Source of the DNA: Verrucomicrobiales bacterium
Lineage (GTDB): Bacteria > Verrucomicrobiota > Verrucomicrobiia > Verrucomicrobiales > Akkermansiaceae
Assembly (NCBI GenBank): GCA_002729295.1
Contig: PBTU01000062.1
Span: 1-6,497, forward strand
DNA length: 6,497 nucleotides
Direction of reading: 5' to 3'
Position 1 is the stretch's first letter, and each line of letters opens with the position of its first letter. Shown here in pieces: positions 1 through 5,375 of the stretch. The notes below the pieces were generated by a model that had not been told where the DNA came from, searched no databases, and was given only the letters and a program-made list of their open reading frames with translations. The translations under genes were made by a program, and so were the position numbers.

Positions 1-48
1 GATCTTAAGTAATTCCATGATCTTTTCAGAAAAACCATCCACGATGGG

Positions 49-76
49 TTGACAAGCGGTTTCCGCAAGCTAGTCT
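49..76 (+). promoter_or_regulatory. Candidate sigma70-type promoter for rpmH
   Basis: A perfect -35 hexamer TTGACA (49-54) is followed, after 16 bp, by TAGTCT (71-76), which keeps the T, A and final T of the -10 consensus. The spacer holds a small GCGG-TTT-CCGC dyad (56-66), and another dyad, CCATC-CAC-GATGG (35-47), sits just upstream of the -35 box. Transcription would begin around 83 and give a roughly 50-nt C/T-rich leader before rpmH. The position fits a promoter for the rpmH-rnpA-yidD-yidC cluster. The -10 is weak, so the call is moderate. Confidence 0.45.
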
Positions 77-134
77 CCGCCTCCCCTGCTCCTCTCAACC
101 GGAGTTTTCAAAAATCTATCTTTTCTCTACGGCC

Positions 135-320
135 ATGAAAATGACATACCAGCCTTCCAAGCGCACTCGCAAGAAGCAACATGGATTCCGTGCCCGCATG
201 GCCACCAAGGCTGGTCGCGGCATCCTTAAAAACCGCCGCCGCAAGGGTCGCAAGCGCCTTCTTCCAAAAGGAGCCGAGATTCACTTCAAGCGCCACACGG
301 TGCAGAACAACACCAAGTAA
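135..320 (+). CDS. rpmH: 50S ribosomal protein L34 with C-terminal extension
   Basis: L34 is a small, very basic protein of the large ribosomal subunit that binds 23S rRNA. The 61-residue product has the full family signature: an N-terminal MKxTxQPS, then KKQHGFRARMATKAGR (residues 13-28) and RRRKGRKRL (34-42). ATG 135 is chosen over the in-frame ATG 141 because it restores the conserved MK-x-T-x-Q-P-S start. No Shine-Dalgarno lies at normal distance (the nearest GGAG is at 101-104). Most bacterial L34 proteins end within two or three residues of GRKRL, at 44-46 residues; this one runs on for about 18 residues (PKGAEIHFKRHTVQNNTK), which is unusual. It is the first gene of the conserved rpmH-rnpA-yidD-yidC cluster. 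Identity is near certain. Confidence 0.97.
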   Translation: MKMTYQPSKRTRKKQHGFRARMATKAGRGILKNRRRKGRKRLLPKGAEIHFKRHTVQNNTK

Positions 321-329
321 TTGGTCATG
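312..329 (+). repeat. Repeat copy 1 (ACCAA-GTAA-TTGGTCATG) at the rpmH stop
   Basis: ACCAA (312-316) and TTGGT (321-325) are perfect inverted arms around a GTAA loop that contains the rpmH stop TAA (318-320). The element continues into CATG (326-329). The same element without GTAA lies at 370-383, directly at the rnpA start. The ATG at 327 opens a 5-codon frame ending at TGA 342-344, in the same frame as rnpA. Function is unknown; it could act in translational coupling, as RNA structure, or as a protein-binding site. Confidence 0.55.
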
Positions 330-369
330 CCGTGTCTCTCCTGAGGGTTGCGGTATTCCTTGTTTAGTA

Positions 370-383
370 ACCAATTGGTCATG
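370..383 (+). repeat. Repeat copy 2 (ACCAATTGGTCATG) over the rnpA start
   Basis: ACCAATTGGT (370-379) is a perfect 10-bp palindrome that runs directly into CATG, whose ATG (381-383) is the preferred rnpA start codon. It matches the element at 312-329 except for that copy's extra GTAA. The palindrome occupies the place where a ribosome-binding site would normally sit, and no Shine-Dalgarno is present there. A role in controlling rnpA translation is inference. Confidence 0.55.
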
Positions 384-734
384 AAGCTGACTCGTCAACG
401 GCGCATGCGCCTATGGGGCGAGTTCCAGACCGTTCGCAATACGGGACGATCCGCCGCCGGGCGATACCTCGTTATCGGCACGCTGGAGGACTCCTCCTCC
501 CGAGACCGTAAGTTCGGCCTCATCACCTCAAAAAAAGTTGGTAACGCGGTCACCCGAAACTTCGTCCGTCGCCGCCTCCGCGAAATCATTCGCAAATGGG
601 GCGACCACCTTCCTCCTCAACAAATGGTCGTCACCATCGCCCGCTGGCGCGCCTCCGAGGCCACCCTCGATGAACTCGAGCAGGACTGGATCAAGGTGGC
701 CAAACGACTCAAAATCTGGCGCGGAGAACTATGA
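381..734 (+). CDS. rnpA: Ribonuclease P protein component
   Basis: RnpA is the protein cofactor of RNase P, which binds the RNA subunit (RnpB) and the 5' leader of pre-tRNA during 5' maturation. The 117-residue product shows the typical basic N-terminus (KLTRQRRMRLWGEFQTVR), the central beta strand FGLITSKKVGNAV (45-57) and the basic helix TRNFVRRRLREIIRK (58-72). The family's RNR motif reads R59-N60-F61 here, so its second arginine is replaced by phenylalanine. ATG 381 is preferred because MKLTRQRRMR matches the usual N-terminus. An in-frame TTG at 348 would add 11 atypical residues, and its GAGGG is only one base away. The gene lies 60 bp after rpmH, and its TGA overlaps the yidD ATG in ATGA (731-734), which implies translational coupling. 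Confidence 0.93.
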   Translation: MKLTRQRRMRLWGEFQTVRNTGRSAAGRYLVIGTLEDSSSRDRKFGLITSKKVGNAVTRNFVRRRLREIIRKWGDHLPPQQMVVTIARWRASEATLDELEQDWIKVAKRLKIWRGEL

Positions 735-1021
735 AGCCCCTCATCCGTCTGGGCATTCGCGCCTACCAGCTTCTCATCCGCCCGGTCATTAAGGCCCTCG
801 GCGGACCGAGTACCGGCTGCCGTTACGACCCCTCCTGCTCCCACTATTTCCTGGAAGCAGTCGAGACCCACGGCTCGATAAAAGGAAGCTGGATGGGTAT
901 TCGCCGGATTTTACGCTGTCATCCTTGGGGTGGGTGCGGTTATGACCCCGTGCCACCGGCCGAAGGGAATTCTCCCTCTCCCAAATCTTCTACTCAATCA
1001 ATCACAGATCATGGATCGTAA
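731..1021 (+). CDS. yidD: Membrane protein insertion efficiency factor YidD
   Basis: YidD is a small protein that associates with the inner membrane through an amphipathic N-terminal helix and helps YidC-dependent insertion of membrane proteins. The 96-residue product shows the family's core: C30-R-Y-D-P-S-C36-S-H-Y, then EAVETHGSIKG (42-52), IRRILRCHPW (57-66) and GGCGYDPVPP (67-76). Four cysteines (30, 36, 63, 69) are present. After DPVPP the protein has about 20 low-complexity Ser/Pro/Thr-rich residues whose end overlaps the yidC start. ATG 731 follows GGAG at 723-726 and overlaps the rnpA stop in ATGA. The yidC start lies inside its last codons, an 11-bp overlap. Both neighbours are its usual partners, so the identification is firm. 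Confidence 0.95.
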   Translation: MKPLIRLGIRAYQLLIRPVIKALGGPSTGCRYDPSCSHYFLEAVETHGSIKGSWMGIRRILRCHPWGGCGYDPVPPAEGNSPSPKSSTQSITDHGS

Positions 1022-2873
1022 AGCTTGGATCGTCGTCACCATTTGCAGCATTCTGCTCGTCTTCAATATCATGTCCGGCAGGAAAAATGCCGCCGAACTT
1101 GCCGAGAAAGAAGCAGAAGAAGAGAAAGCCAAGAAAGAAGCTGCCGCCAAGGCACCCGAGGAGCCTATTGGCGTTCTCGAAGCCAGCGACAAGCCACCGG
1201 CACCCGAGGCCACCGGAAAAGACGAATCCCACGACTTCCTTACGCCCGAAGCCTCCTTCCGTCTTTCTACCTTGGAAGGCGGCATCAAGAACATCGAGTT
1301 CCTGAATGAACAATCAGTCCACGATCCCGCCCTTAAGGTCAAAATGAACGACCTCGGCGTCAATCGTATCGGCGCCCTAACCCCCATTAACGGCGACGTT
1401 CTCGACAAGCCGTTCTACTCTGCCAAGGACGCCGGCGACGATTCCATCACCTATATCGGCACCACTTCCAACAACCTCGGCGTTAAAAAAATCTGGAGCA
1501 AAGTCGGCGACAGCGCAGGCTCGAACTACCGACTCAATCTTCGGCTCGAACTCACCAACTTGGGCGACACCGCTGTCGACCTCGGCGACATGGCCATCGC
1601 AGCTGGCTCCGCAGCGCCTGTCTTCGAAGGGGAACGCGCCAACTACCTCACCTTCTTCTGGCAGGAAGACGGCGAGTTCGATTCCGAGTCGGGAACTTGG
1701 TTTGAAGGAGGATTCTTCAGTAAGGAAAAGAGCGAGTATCGCGAAGCTAAGGAAAACAAAGTGCAATACAGCGGCGTAGAAAACCAATTCTTTGCCACCA
1801 TCGTTTCTCCTAAAGATCCCTACCCCGCCACCGTCCGGGTCAGCCCAAAGAAAATCACCCTTAAACCTCCCCGCGCCAAAGACGAAAAAGGCGCCACTCT
1901 CCTGAACAACTATCTTTCCCTCCCCAACGAAACCCTCGCGGGAAAGAGCACCAAGGTTGTTGAATTCGATATCTTTGTCGGACCTAAAAATAACTTCCTC
2001 ATTCGCAGCCTCGATGGAAACAAAGCCGAAGTCATGGACTACGGCTTCTTCGGCTGGATCAGTAACATTCTCAACTGGACCCTCAACAAGCTTTCAGCCC
2101 TCTTCGGCGGCGAGGACAACGACTGGTCCTGGGGATGGGCCGTGGTCGTCCTGACTCTCATTATCCGCACCTTGATGTGGCCCCTGCACGCCAAGTCCAC
2201 CCGCACCATGAAGCGGATGTCGAAGCTCCAGCCCAAGATGGCCAAGCTCAAGGAGAAGTATGCCGACGATCCTAACAAGATGAATCAGGAGACAATGAAG
2301 CTCTACCGCGAGTTTGGAGTCAACCCGATGGGCGGTTGCCTTCCCATGCTCTTGCAGATCCCCATCTTCTTCGGCTTCTTCACCATGCTCCAGTATGCCG
2401 TCGAGCTCCGCAACGAGCCCTTCCTCTGGTGGGTCACCGATCTCTCCCAGCCCGACACCGTCACCTACGTCATGGGTCTCCCCATCAACCCCCTTCCCTT
2501 CCTCATGGCCATCACGATGGTCTTGCAAATGAAGGTCACTCCGAAGACCGGAGACAAAATGCAACAGCGCATCTTCATGCTGATGCCGCTCATCTTTTTC
2601 TTCTTCTGTTACAACTTCGCCTCCGCTCTCGCCCTCTACTGGACGACGCAGAACATCTTTTCCATCGCGCAAACCTGGTTCATGCAGAAAATGCCCGAGC
2701 CCGAACTGAAGGCCAACAAGAAGGCCGGCAAAAAGAGCTTGATGCAAAAGCTCGCCGAAAAAGCGGAACTCGCCCAAAAAGCTCGCGAAGCCGGACAAGG
2801 TCGCCCGGGAGCTGGCGGTGGCCAGCAGCAGCAAAAGCCCAAGAAGCCCCGCGGGCCGAAAACTGGTGGGTAG
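1011..2873 (+). CDS. yidC: Membrane protein insertase YidC with basic C-terminal tail
   Basis: YidC (the Oxa1/Alb3 family) inserts and folds inner-membrane proteins, alone or with SecYEG. The 620-residue product has an N-terminal membrane anchor (5-21) and a charged Glu/Lys/Ala helix (27-48). A large extracytoplasmic domain follows (about 65-340), as in Gram-negative YidC. The conserved membrane core starts near 343. R386 in LIIRTLMWPL matches the functional arginine of the hydrophilic groove (E. coli R366). MKRMSKLQPKM forms the cytoplasmic coiled region. NPMGGCLPMLLQIPIFFGF (438-456), a segment at 484-507 and one at 521-558 complete the core. Residues 563-620 are a Lys/Gln/Gly-rich basic tail; similar tails in planctomycete YidC are reported to bind ribosomes. 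ATG 1011 is chosen over upstream in-frame ATG 930 because MDRKAWIVV is the standard YidC start and 930 lies inside yidD. No clear Shine-Dalgarno is present, so coupling to yidD is likely. Confidence 0.97.
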   Translation: MDRKAWIVVTICSILLVFNIMSGRKNAAELAEKEAEEEKAKKEAAAKAPEEPIGVLEASDKPPAPEATGKDESHDFLTPEASFRLSTLEGGIKNIEFLNEQSVHDPALKVKMNDLGVNRIGALTPINGDVLDKPFYSAKDAGDDSITYIGTTSNNLGVKKIWSKVGDSAGSNYRLNLRLELTNLGDTAVDLGDMAIAAGSAAPVFEGERANYLTFFWQEDGEFDSESGTWFEGGFFSKEKSEYREAKENKVQYSGVENQFFATIVSPKDPYPATVRVSPKKITLKPPRAKDEKGATLLNNYLSLPNETLAGKSTKVVEFDIFVGPKNNFLIRSLDGNKAEVMDYGFFGWISNILNWTLNKLSALFGGEDNDWSWGWAVVVLTLIIRTLMWPLHAKSTRTMKRMSKLQPKMAKLKEKYADDPNKMNQETMKLYREFGVNPMGGCLPMLLQIPIFFGFFTMLQYAVELRNEPFLWWVTDLSQPDTVTYVMGLPINPLPFLMAITMVLQMKVTPKTGDKMQQRIFMLMPLIFFFFCYNFASALALYWTTQNIFSIAQTWFMQKMPEPELKANKKAGKKSLMQKLAEKAELAQKAREAGQGRPGAGGGQQQQKPKKPRGPKTGG

Positions 2874-2891
2874 TTTTATTTAACTCACCAG
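2863..2891. terminator. Candidate bidirectional terminator between yidC and the convergent oxidoreductase
   Basis: CTGGTGGGT (2863-2871) pairs with ACTCACCAG (2883-2891) in a 9-bp stem with one G·U pair (plus-strand RNA) and an 11-nt AT-rich loop. The yidC stop codon TAG begins at the last base of the 5' arm. Read on the minus strand, the hairpin is followed by TTTT (complement of 2859-2862), a short U tract suited to ending the oxidoreductase transcript. On the plus strand only CCTTT follows, so termination of yidC would be weaker. The position between two converging genes supports the call. Confidence 0.45.
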
Positions 2892-2914
2892 GCCTTTGAA
2901 ATTTGCTGCTGCGC

Positions 2915-4201
2915 TTAGCTCGGCAGCTTCCACTTGTCGCGATCCTTCTGGTGGACCAGCACATTGGCTTTGGCATTATCGATGAACTGCATCTTCTTCG
3001 GATCGAACTTCAAGTTCTGGTTCGTCCGATGCGCGATCTTACCAAGGTTAATCAAGGTGCAGGAGTTGAATCCGTTCTCTTCGTTGAGCGCAAACTTCTT
3101 CTTCTCGCGGATCGCCTGGTGGAAATCGGTGACCTGCGGTGCCGGTTCGGGAAGTTTTTTAAGTTTCTCGGCGAAACCTTTTACATCGGACTTGAAGCCC
3201 CTCATAATCTTGCCTTCGCTGCCTTCGATGAGCGCGGCGCTCTTGTCCTTGTTCGCACCGTCAAGAATGATCTGCGTTCCGTCGGAATAGGTATAGGTGA
3301 TGCGACGGAAGGAACCAACGGCATCTTGATCCTGCGGATCGGCGTCACACTCAACAGAAACAGGAAGCTCTTCATCCTTGCCGAGGATATACTGAATAGG
3401 ATCTAGGTAGTGCTGCCCCATGTCACCCAGTCCGCCACCATCGTAATCCCAATATCCACGGAAGGTCCCGTGGGTCCGGTGGGGGTGGTAAGACTTATAG
3501 GGTGCCGGCCCGAGCCAGGTGTCATAGTCAAAATGCTTCGGTATCGGCTGCTCCTCGAGATTCTTTTTACCGACCCAGTTGAACTTCCAGTTGAAGCCAG
3601 TCACGCCGCTCAAGGTTACTTTGTAAGGACCGTCACCGATCAGGCCTCCATCGACCGCTTTGCGAACTTCCCGTGCGGTGACACCGGAACCGTAAAAGGT
3701 GCTCTTGAAGCGAAACCAGGTGTTAATTCGGAATTTCACGTCGGCCTTTTGAATCGCTTTCTTCATCGCAAGCCCCTCACCAATAGTCCGTGACATGGGC
3801 TTTTCTCCCCAGACATGCTTTCCAGCCTTAGCCGCCGCAATCGCCATGTGGGCATGCCAGTGTGGCGGAGTGCAGGTATGAATGATATCGATATCGTCCC
3901 GTGCAATGATTTCGCGGAAATCCGCATACGCTTTGACGTCCTTATTTCCTCTCTTGATCGCCTGACCTTGACGCTGCGCCATGCGCTGGGAGTCCACGTC
4001 ACAAACCGCCAGAATCCGACCCGGCATACCCAAATGGCTATTACTGATCCCTCCGCAGCCCAAGAGAGCCCGCGTAAGTTCCTCAGAAGGAGGAGTTTGT
4101 CCATTCAGCCCCAACACCCGGCTGGGAACGATCGAAATAGTCGCGAGAGAGGCGAGATTACCCAATGCGTTCCGGCGAGAGATCTTGTTCAAATCAGTCA
4201 T
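2915..4201 (-). CDS. Tat-exported Gfo/Idh/MocA family oxidoreductase
   Basis: This is a 428-residue NAD(P)-dependent sugar-type dehydrogenase of the Gfo/Idh/MocA superfamily. A twin-arginine signal (S8-R9-R10-N-A-L) and a short hydrophobic stretch (13-26) precede PSRVLGLNGQTPPS, which suggests export of the folded, cofactor-loaded enzyme. The Rossmann fold begins at LLGCGGISNSH (46-56), with the strand end AVCDVD at 65-70. CTPPHWHAHMA (110-120) and the catalytic WGEKP (E133-K134-P135) follow. The C-terminal domain contains WDYDGGGLGDMGQH (251-264), including the usual conserved histidine, and ends in DKWKLPS. The substrate cannot be read from the sequence. It converges on yidC and has its own start next to the divergent secreted-protein gene. 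The ATG at 4201 has only a weak GCGAG upstream; it is preferred because it places the RR motif normally. Confidence 0.9.
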   Translation of the reverse strand: MTDLNKISRRNALGNLASLATISIVPSRVLGLNGQTPPSEELTRALLGCGGISNSHLGMPGRILAVCDVDSQRMAQRQGQAIKRGNKDVKAYADFREIIARDDIDIIHTCTPPHWHAHMAIAAAKAGKHVWGEKPMSRTIGEGLAMKKAIQKADVKFRINTWFRFKSTFYGSGVTAREVRKAVDGGLIGDGPYKVTLSGVTGFNWKFNWVGKKNLEEQPIPKHFDYDTWLGPAPYKSYHPHRTHGTFRGYWDYDGGGLGDMGQHYLDPIQYILGKDEELPVSVECDADPQDQDAVGSFRRITYTYSDGTQIILDGANKDKSAALIEGSEGKIMRGFKSDVKGFAEKLKKLPEPAPQVTDFHQAIREKKKFALNEENGFNSCTLINLGKIAHRTNQNLKFDPKKMQFIDNAKANVLVHQKDRDKWKLPS

Positions 4202-4260
4202 CTCGCGAGCATACGGAGTCGAATCCGGAAGGAAATCATGGAATTCAACGAATTTGCCAA
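4202..4260. promoter_or_regulatory. Compact divergent intergenic control region
   Basis: Only 59 bp separate the start codons of the minus-strand oxidoreductase and the plus-strand secreted protein. Within it are an 8-bp palindrome, CTCGCGAG (4202-4209), touching the oxidoreductase start, and a dyad, AATTC-AAC-GAATT (4242-4254). Promoters for both genes must lie here or reach into the coding sequences. On the minus strand TTGGCA (4260-4255) could be a -35 box, but I see no convincing -10. The dyads are visible; their use as operators is inference. Confidence 0.35.
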
Positions 4261-4264
4261 ATGA
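4238..4264 (+). CDS. 8-codon leader mini-ORF (MEFNEFAK)
   Basis: An ATG at 4238 lies 4 nt after AAGGA within GGAAGGAAA (4227-4235), the best Shine-Dalgarno in this part of the window. It opens an 8-residue frame, M-E-F-N-E-F-A-K, ending at TGA 4262-4264. That stop overlaps the ATG of the downstream secreted-protein gene as ATGA (4261-4264), the classic arrangement for translational coupling. The downstream start has no Shine-Dalgarno of its own, so ribosomes may be delivered by this leader. The composition (two Phe, two Glu) does not look like an amino-acid attenuator. It may be only a chance frame. Confidence 0.3.
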   Translation: MEFNEFAK

Positions 4265-5244
4265 CAGAAACTGATTCGACAGCGACGAGAGCTTCTGAAA
4301 GTGTTTCCCAACCTGTGAAATCTCTCATCTTCTCCACCCTGTGGGTCTGCTCCCTCGGAGTAACCTCTGCCCAATCCGAATTGACGGAAATCGACCGTGA
4401 GTTGCTTCTAGATAGACTTAAAGCCATTCAAGAGACCTCCAATCAAACCGTCCAGAGCCGCCATAGCGTCGCGCTTGCCGCATTCAAGGGCGCGGTCGAC
4501 AGCGACAGCGAGGCTCTTGCTTTGTTCCTCAAATGCCACGAAAAAATCTCTTTTCAGGACAAAGCGCGAAAATCCCAAGACTTCCGCGAATGGAAACGTC
4601 GTTATAAAGATCGCCACGACGATCCCGGATTTAAGCGAGCGCTCAGACACCAGCTCTCTTGGCTTCTCACCACCATTGAGGCAGCTGGAAATCCAAAAGC
4701 CCGGGACAAGATGTCCTCCCGTGCGACGAACGCCATCGATGCCATCTTCCGCGATGCCAAAGTCCTTGATGGCCATCAGGGCATACTCGGAAGTTCCGTT
4801 CTCAGCACTGTCTTTGCCAGAGCTTATGAACTCGACAAACTAAAGATTTCCAGCTGGCCCAATGCCCCCCTGGCCATCGATCAAATGTATGAACTGATCA
4901 TCATGAAGCCGCTTCGTAACCCCGACAATATTGCTCAGCTCAAAAGCTCCTGGACTGCCCGAATTACACACTCCGGTATGATCCACAAAGCCTGGGGAGA
5001 TGAGGGAAACGTCGGTAAAGATCGCAACCCGGATCTGGAGACGTGGTTGGCGAAAGGCCGCCTCGACCTCCTTTGGCGCATGGAAACCGACCTCTTTTCG
5101 GCAGGCGATGAGAAAGCGGCTGCCCTTAGAATGCTCACTCATCTCAAGGAACATCTCAGCCATAATTCCGCTCCTAGATGGATCACCGAGTTCACCAATT
5201 TGATCAACGGCCTACCCGCAGGAGGGGAGGAGGAAAAAAAATAA
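4261..5244 (+). CDS. Secreted helical protein of unknown function
   Basis: I do not recognise this 327-residue protein. Residues 21-37 form a hydrophobic signal segment (SLIFSTLWVCSLGVTSA) with a likely Sec cleavage after A37, so the mature protein would be periplasmic or extracellular. The mature part appears almost wholly helical and charged, with heptad-like stretches (ELTEIDRELLLDRLKAIQ; FREWKRRYKDRHDDPGFKR). It has tryptophans in SWLL, SWPN and WITEF and no recognisable catalytic motif, and it ends in Gly/Glu/Lys. The start is uncertain. ATG 4261 overlaps the stop of a mini-ORF with a strong Shine-Dalgarno. A GTG at 4315 would give a more typical signal peptide beginning MKSLIFS (309 residues). 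The next ORF overlaps its stop as TAATG, suggesting an operon. The coding sequence matches its neighbours in base composition. Confidence 0.8.
   Translation: MTETDSTATRASESVSQPVKSLIFSTLWVCSLGVTSAQSELTEIDRELLLDRLKAIQETSNQTVQSRHSVALAAFKGAVDSDSEALALFLKCHEKISFQDKARKSQDFREWKRRYKDRHDDPGFKRALRHQLSWLLTTIEAAGNPKARDKMSSRATNAIDAIFRDAKVLDGHQGILGSSVLSTVFARAYELDKLKISSWPNAPLAIDQMYELIIMKPLRNPDNIAQLKSSWTARITHSGMIHKAWGDEGNVGKDRNPDLETWLAKGRLDLLWRMETDLFSAGDEKAAALRMLTHLKEHLSHNSAPRWITEFTNLINGLPAGGEEEKK
5228..5233 (+). promoter_or_regulatory. Perfect Shine-Dalgarno AGGAGG for the 31-codon ORF
   Basis: AGGAGG lies inside a GGAGGGGAGGAGG run (5221-5233), 10 nt before ATG 5244. It also encodes part of the Gly-Glu tail of the upstream protein. 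Perfect Shine-Dalgarno sites are otherwise rare in this window, where rpmH, rnpA, yidC and the last gene all lack one, so it supports real translation of the tiny ORF. The purine run could instead just reflect the GGEEEKK codons. Confidence 0.45.
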
Positions 5245-5339
5245 TGATGGCAGCCACGCGCCTCCCCCACCTCATCCTACTTTTGCTACCCACCAACTCG
5301 TTGGCAAAGGTCGATTTCACCGGGGAAAACTTACTTTAG
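5244..5339 (+). CDS. 31-residue signal-peptide-like small ORF or gene remnant
   Basis: This frame starts in TAATG, so its ATG shares one base with the stop of the upstream gene, and it follows a perfect AGGAGG. The product begins MMAATRLPHLILLLLP, with a basic n-region, a short Leu/Ile-rich core and a plausible signal-peptidase site at N-S-L-A before K-V-D-F-T-G-E-N-L-L. The mature part would be only about 10 residues. It may be a small exported or membrane peptide made with the upstream gene. It may instead be the surviving 5' end of a decayed secreted-protein gene: many verrucomicrobial secreted proteins start with a signal peptide followed by xVDF. Its stop lies inside an inverted repeat (5336-5356). 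Expression is not shown by sequence alone. Confidence 0.4.
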   Translation: MMAATRLPHLILLLLPTNSLAKVDFTGENLL

Positions 5340-5356
5340 ATAAACTAAATATCTAA
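5336..5356. repeat. Inverted repeat TTAGATA-N7-TATCTAA
   Basis: TTAGATA (5336-5342) and TATCTAA (5350-5356) are perfect 7-bp inverted arms around AACTAAA. The stretch is far more AT-rich than the coding DNA around it and lies 60-80 bp upstream of the last gene's start. It is too AT-rich to be a good terminator, so an operator or promoter element is the likelier reading. It shares three bases with the next dyad. Confidence 0.5.
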
Positions 5357-5375
5357 TGTTGCCCAAGTAACATTA
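5354..5375. repeat. Inverted repeat TAATGTT-N8-AACATTA
   Basis: TAATGTT (5354-5360) and AACATTA (5369-5375) are perfect 7-bp inverted arms separated by GCCCAAGT. The left arm overlaps the right arm of the preceding dyad by three bases, and the right arm overlaps the first CCAAGTAACA direct repeat. The geometry resembles a binding site for a dimeric regulator. Binding is inference. Confidence 0.5.

Noticed and set aside
1..134. Replication origin or DnaA boxes upstream of rpmH
   Set aside because: rpmH often neighbours dnaA/oriC, but I find no TTATCCACA-like boxes in these bases; only a loose CATCCACGA, too poor a match.
348..380. TTG 348 as rnpA start
   Set aside because: It adds 11 residues not typical of RnpA, and the GAGGG is only one base from the TTG; ATG 381 matches the family.
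108..398. 96-codon minus-strand ORF across rpmH
   Set aside because: It lies antisense to the unmistakable L34 gene and has no family-like features; a shadow frame.
930..1010. Upstream extension of yidC to ATG 930
   Set aside because: Those 27 codons lie inside yidD's conserved region, while MDRKAWIVV from 1011 is the normal YidC N-terminus.
2094..2834. 246-codon minus-strand ORF antisense to the yidC core
   Set aside because: His/Glu/Gly-rich composition is what reverse-complemented YidC codons give; yidC on the plus strand is certain.
2905..2927. GCTGC…GCAGC hairpin over the oxidoreductase stop
   Set aside because: Only a 5-bp stem with a 13-nt loop and no T tract on either strand; the 2863-2891 hairpin is the better terminator.
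2903..3793. Plus-strand ORFs (167 and 127 codons) opposite the oxidoreductase
   Set aside because: They are antisense to a gene with clear Rossmann, EKP and Tat motifs; no motifs or Shine-Dalgarno of their own.
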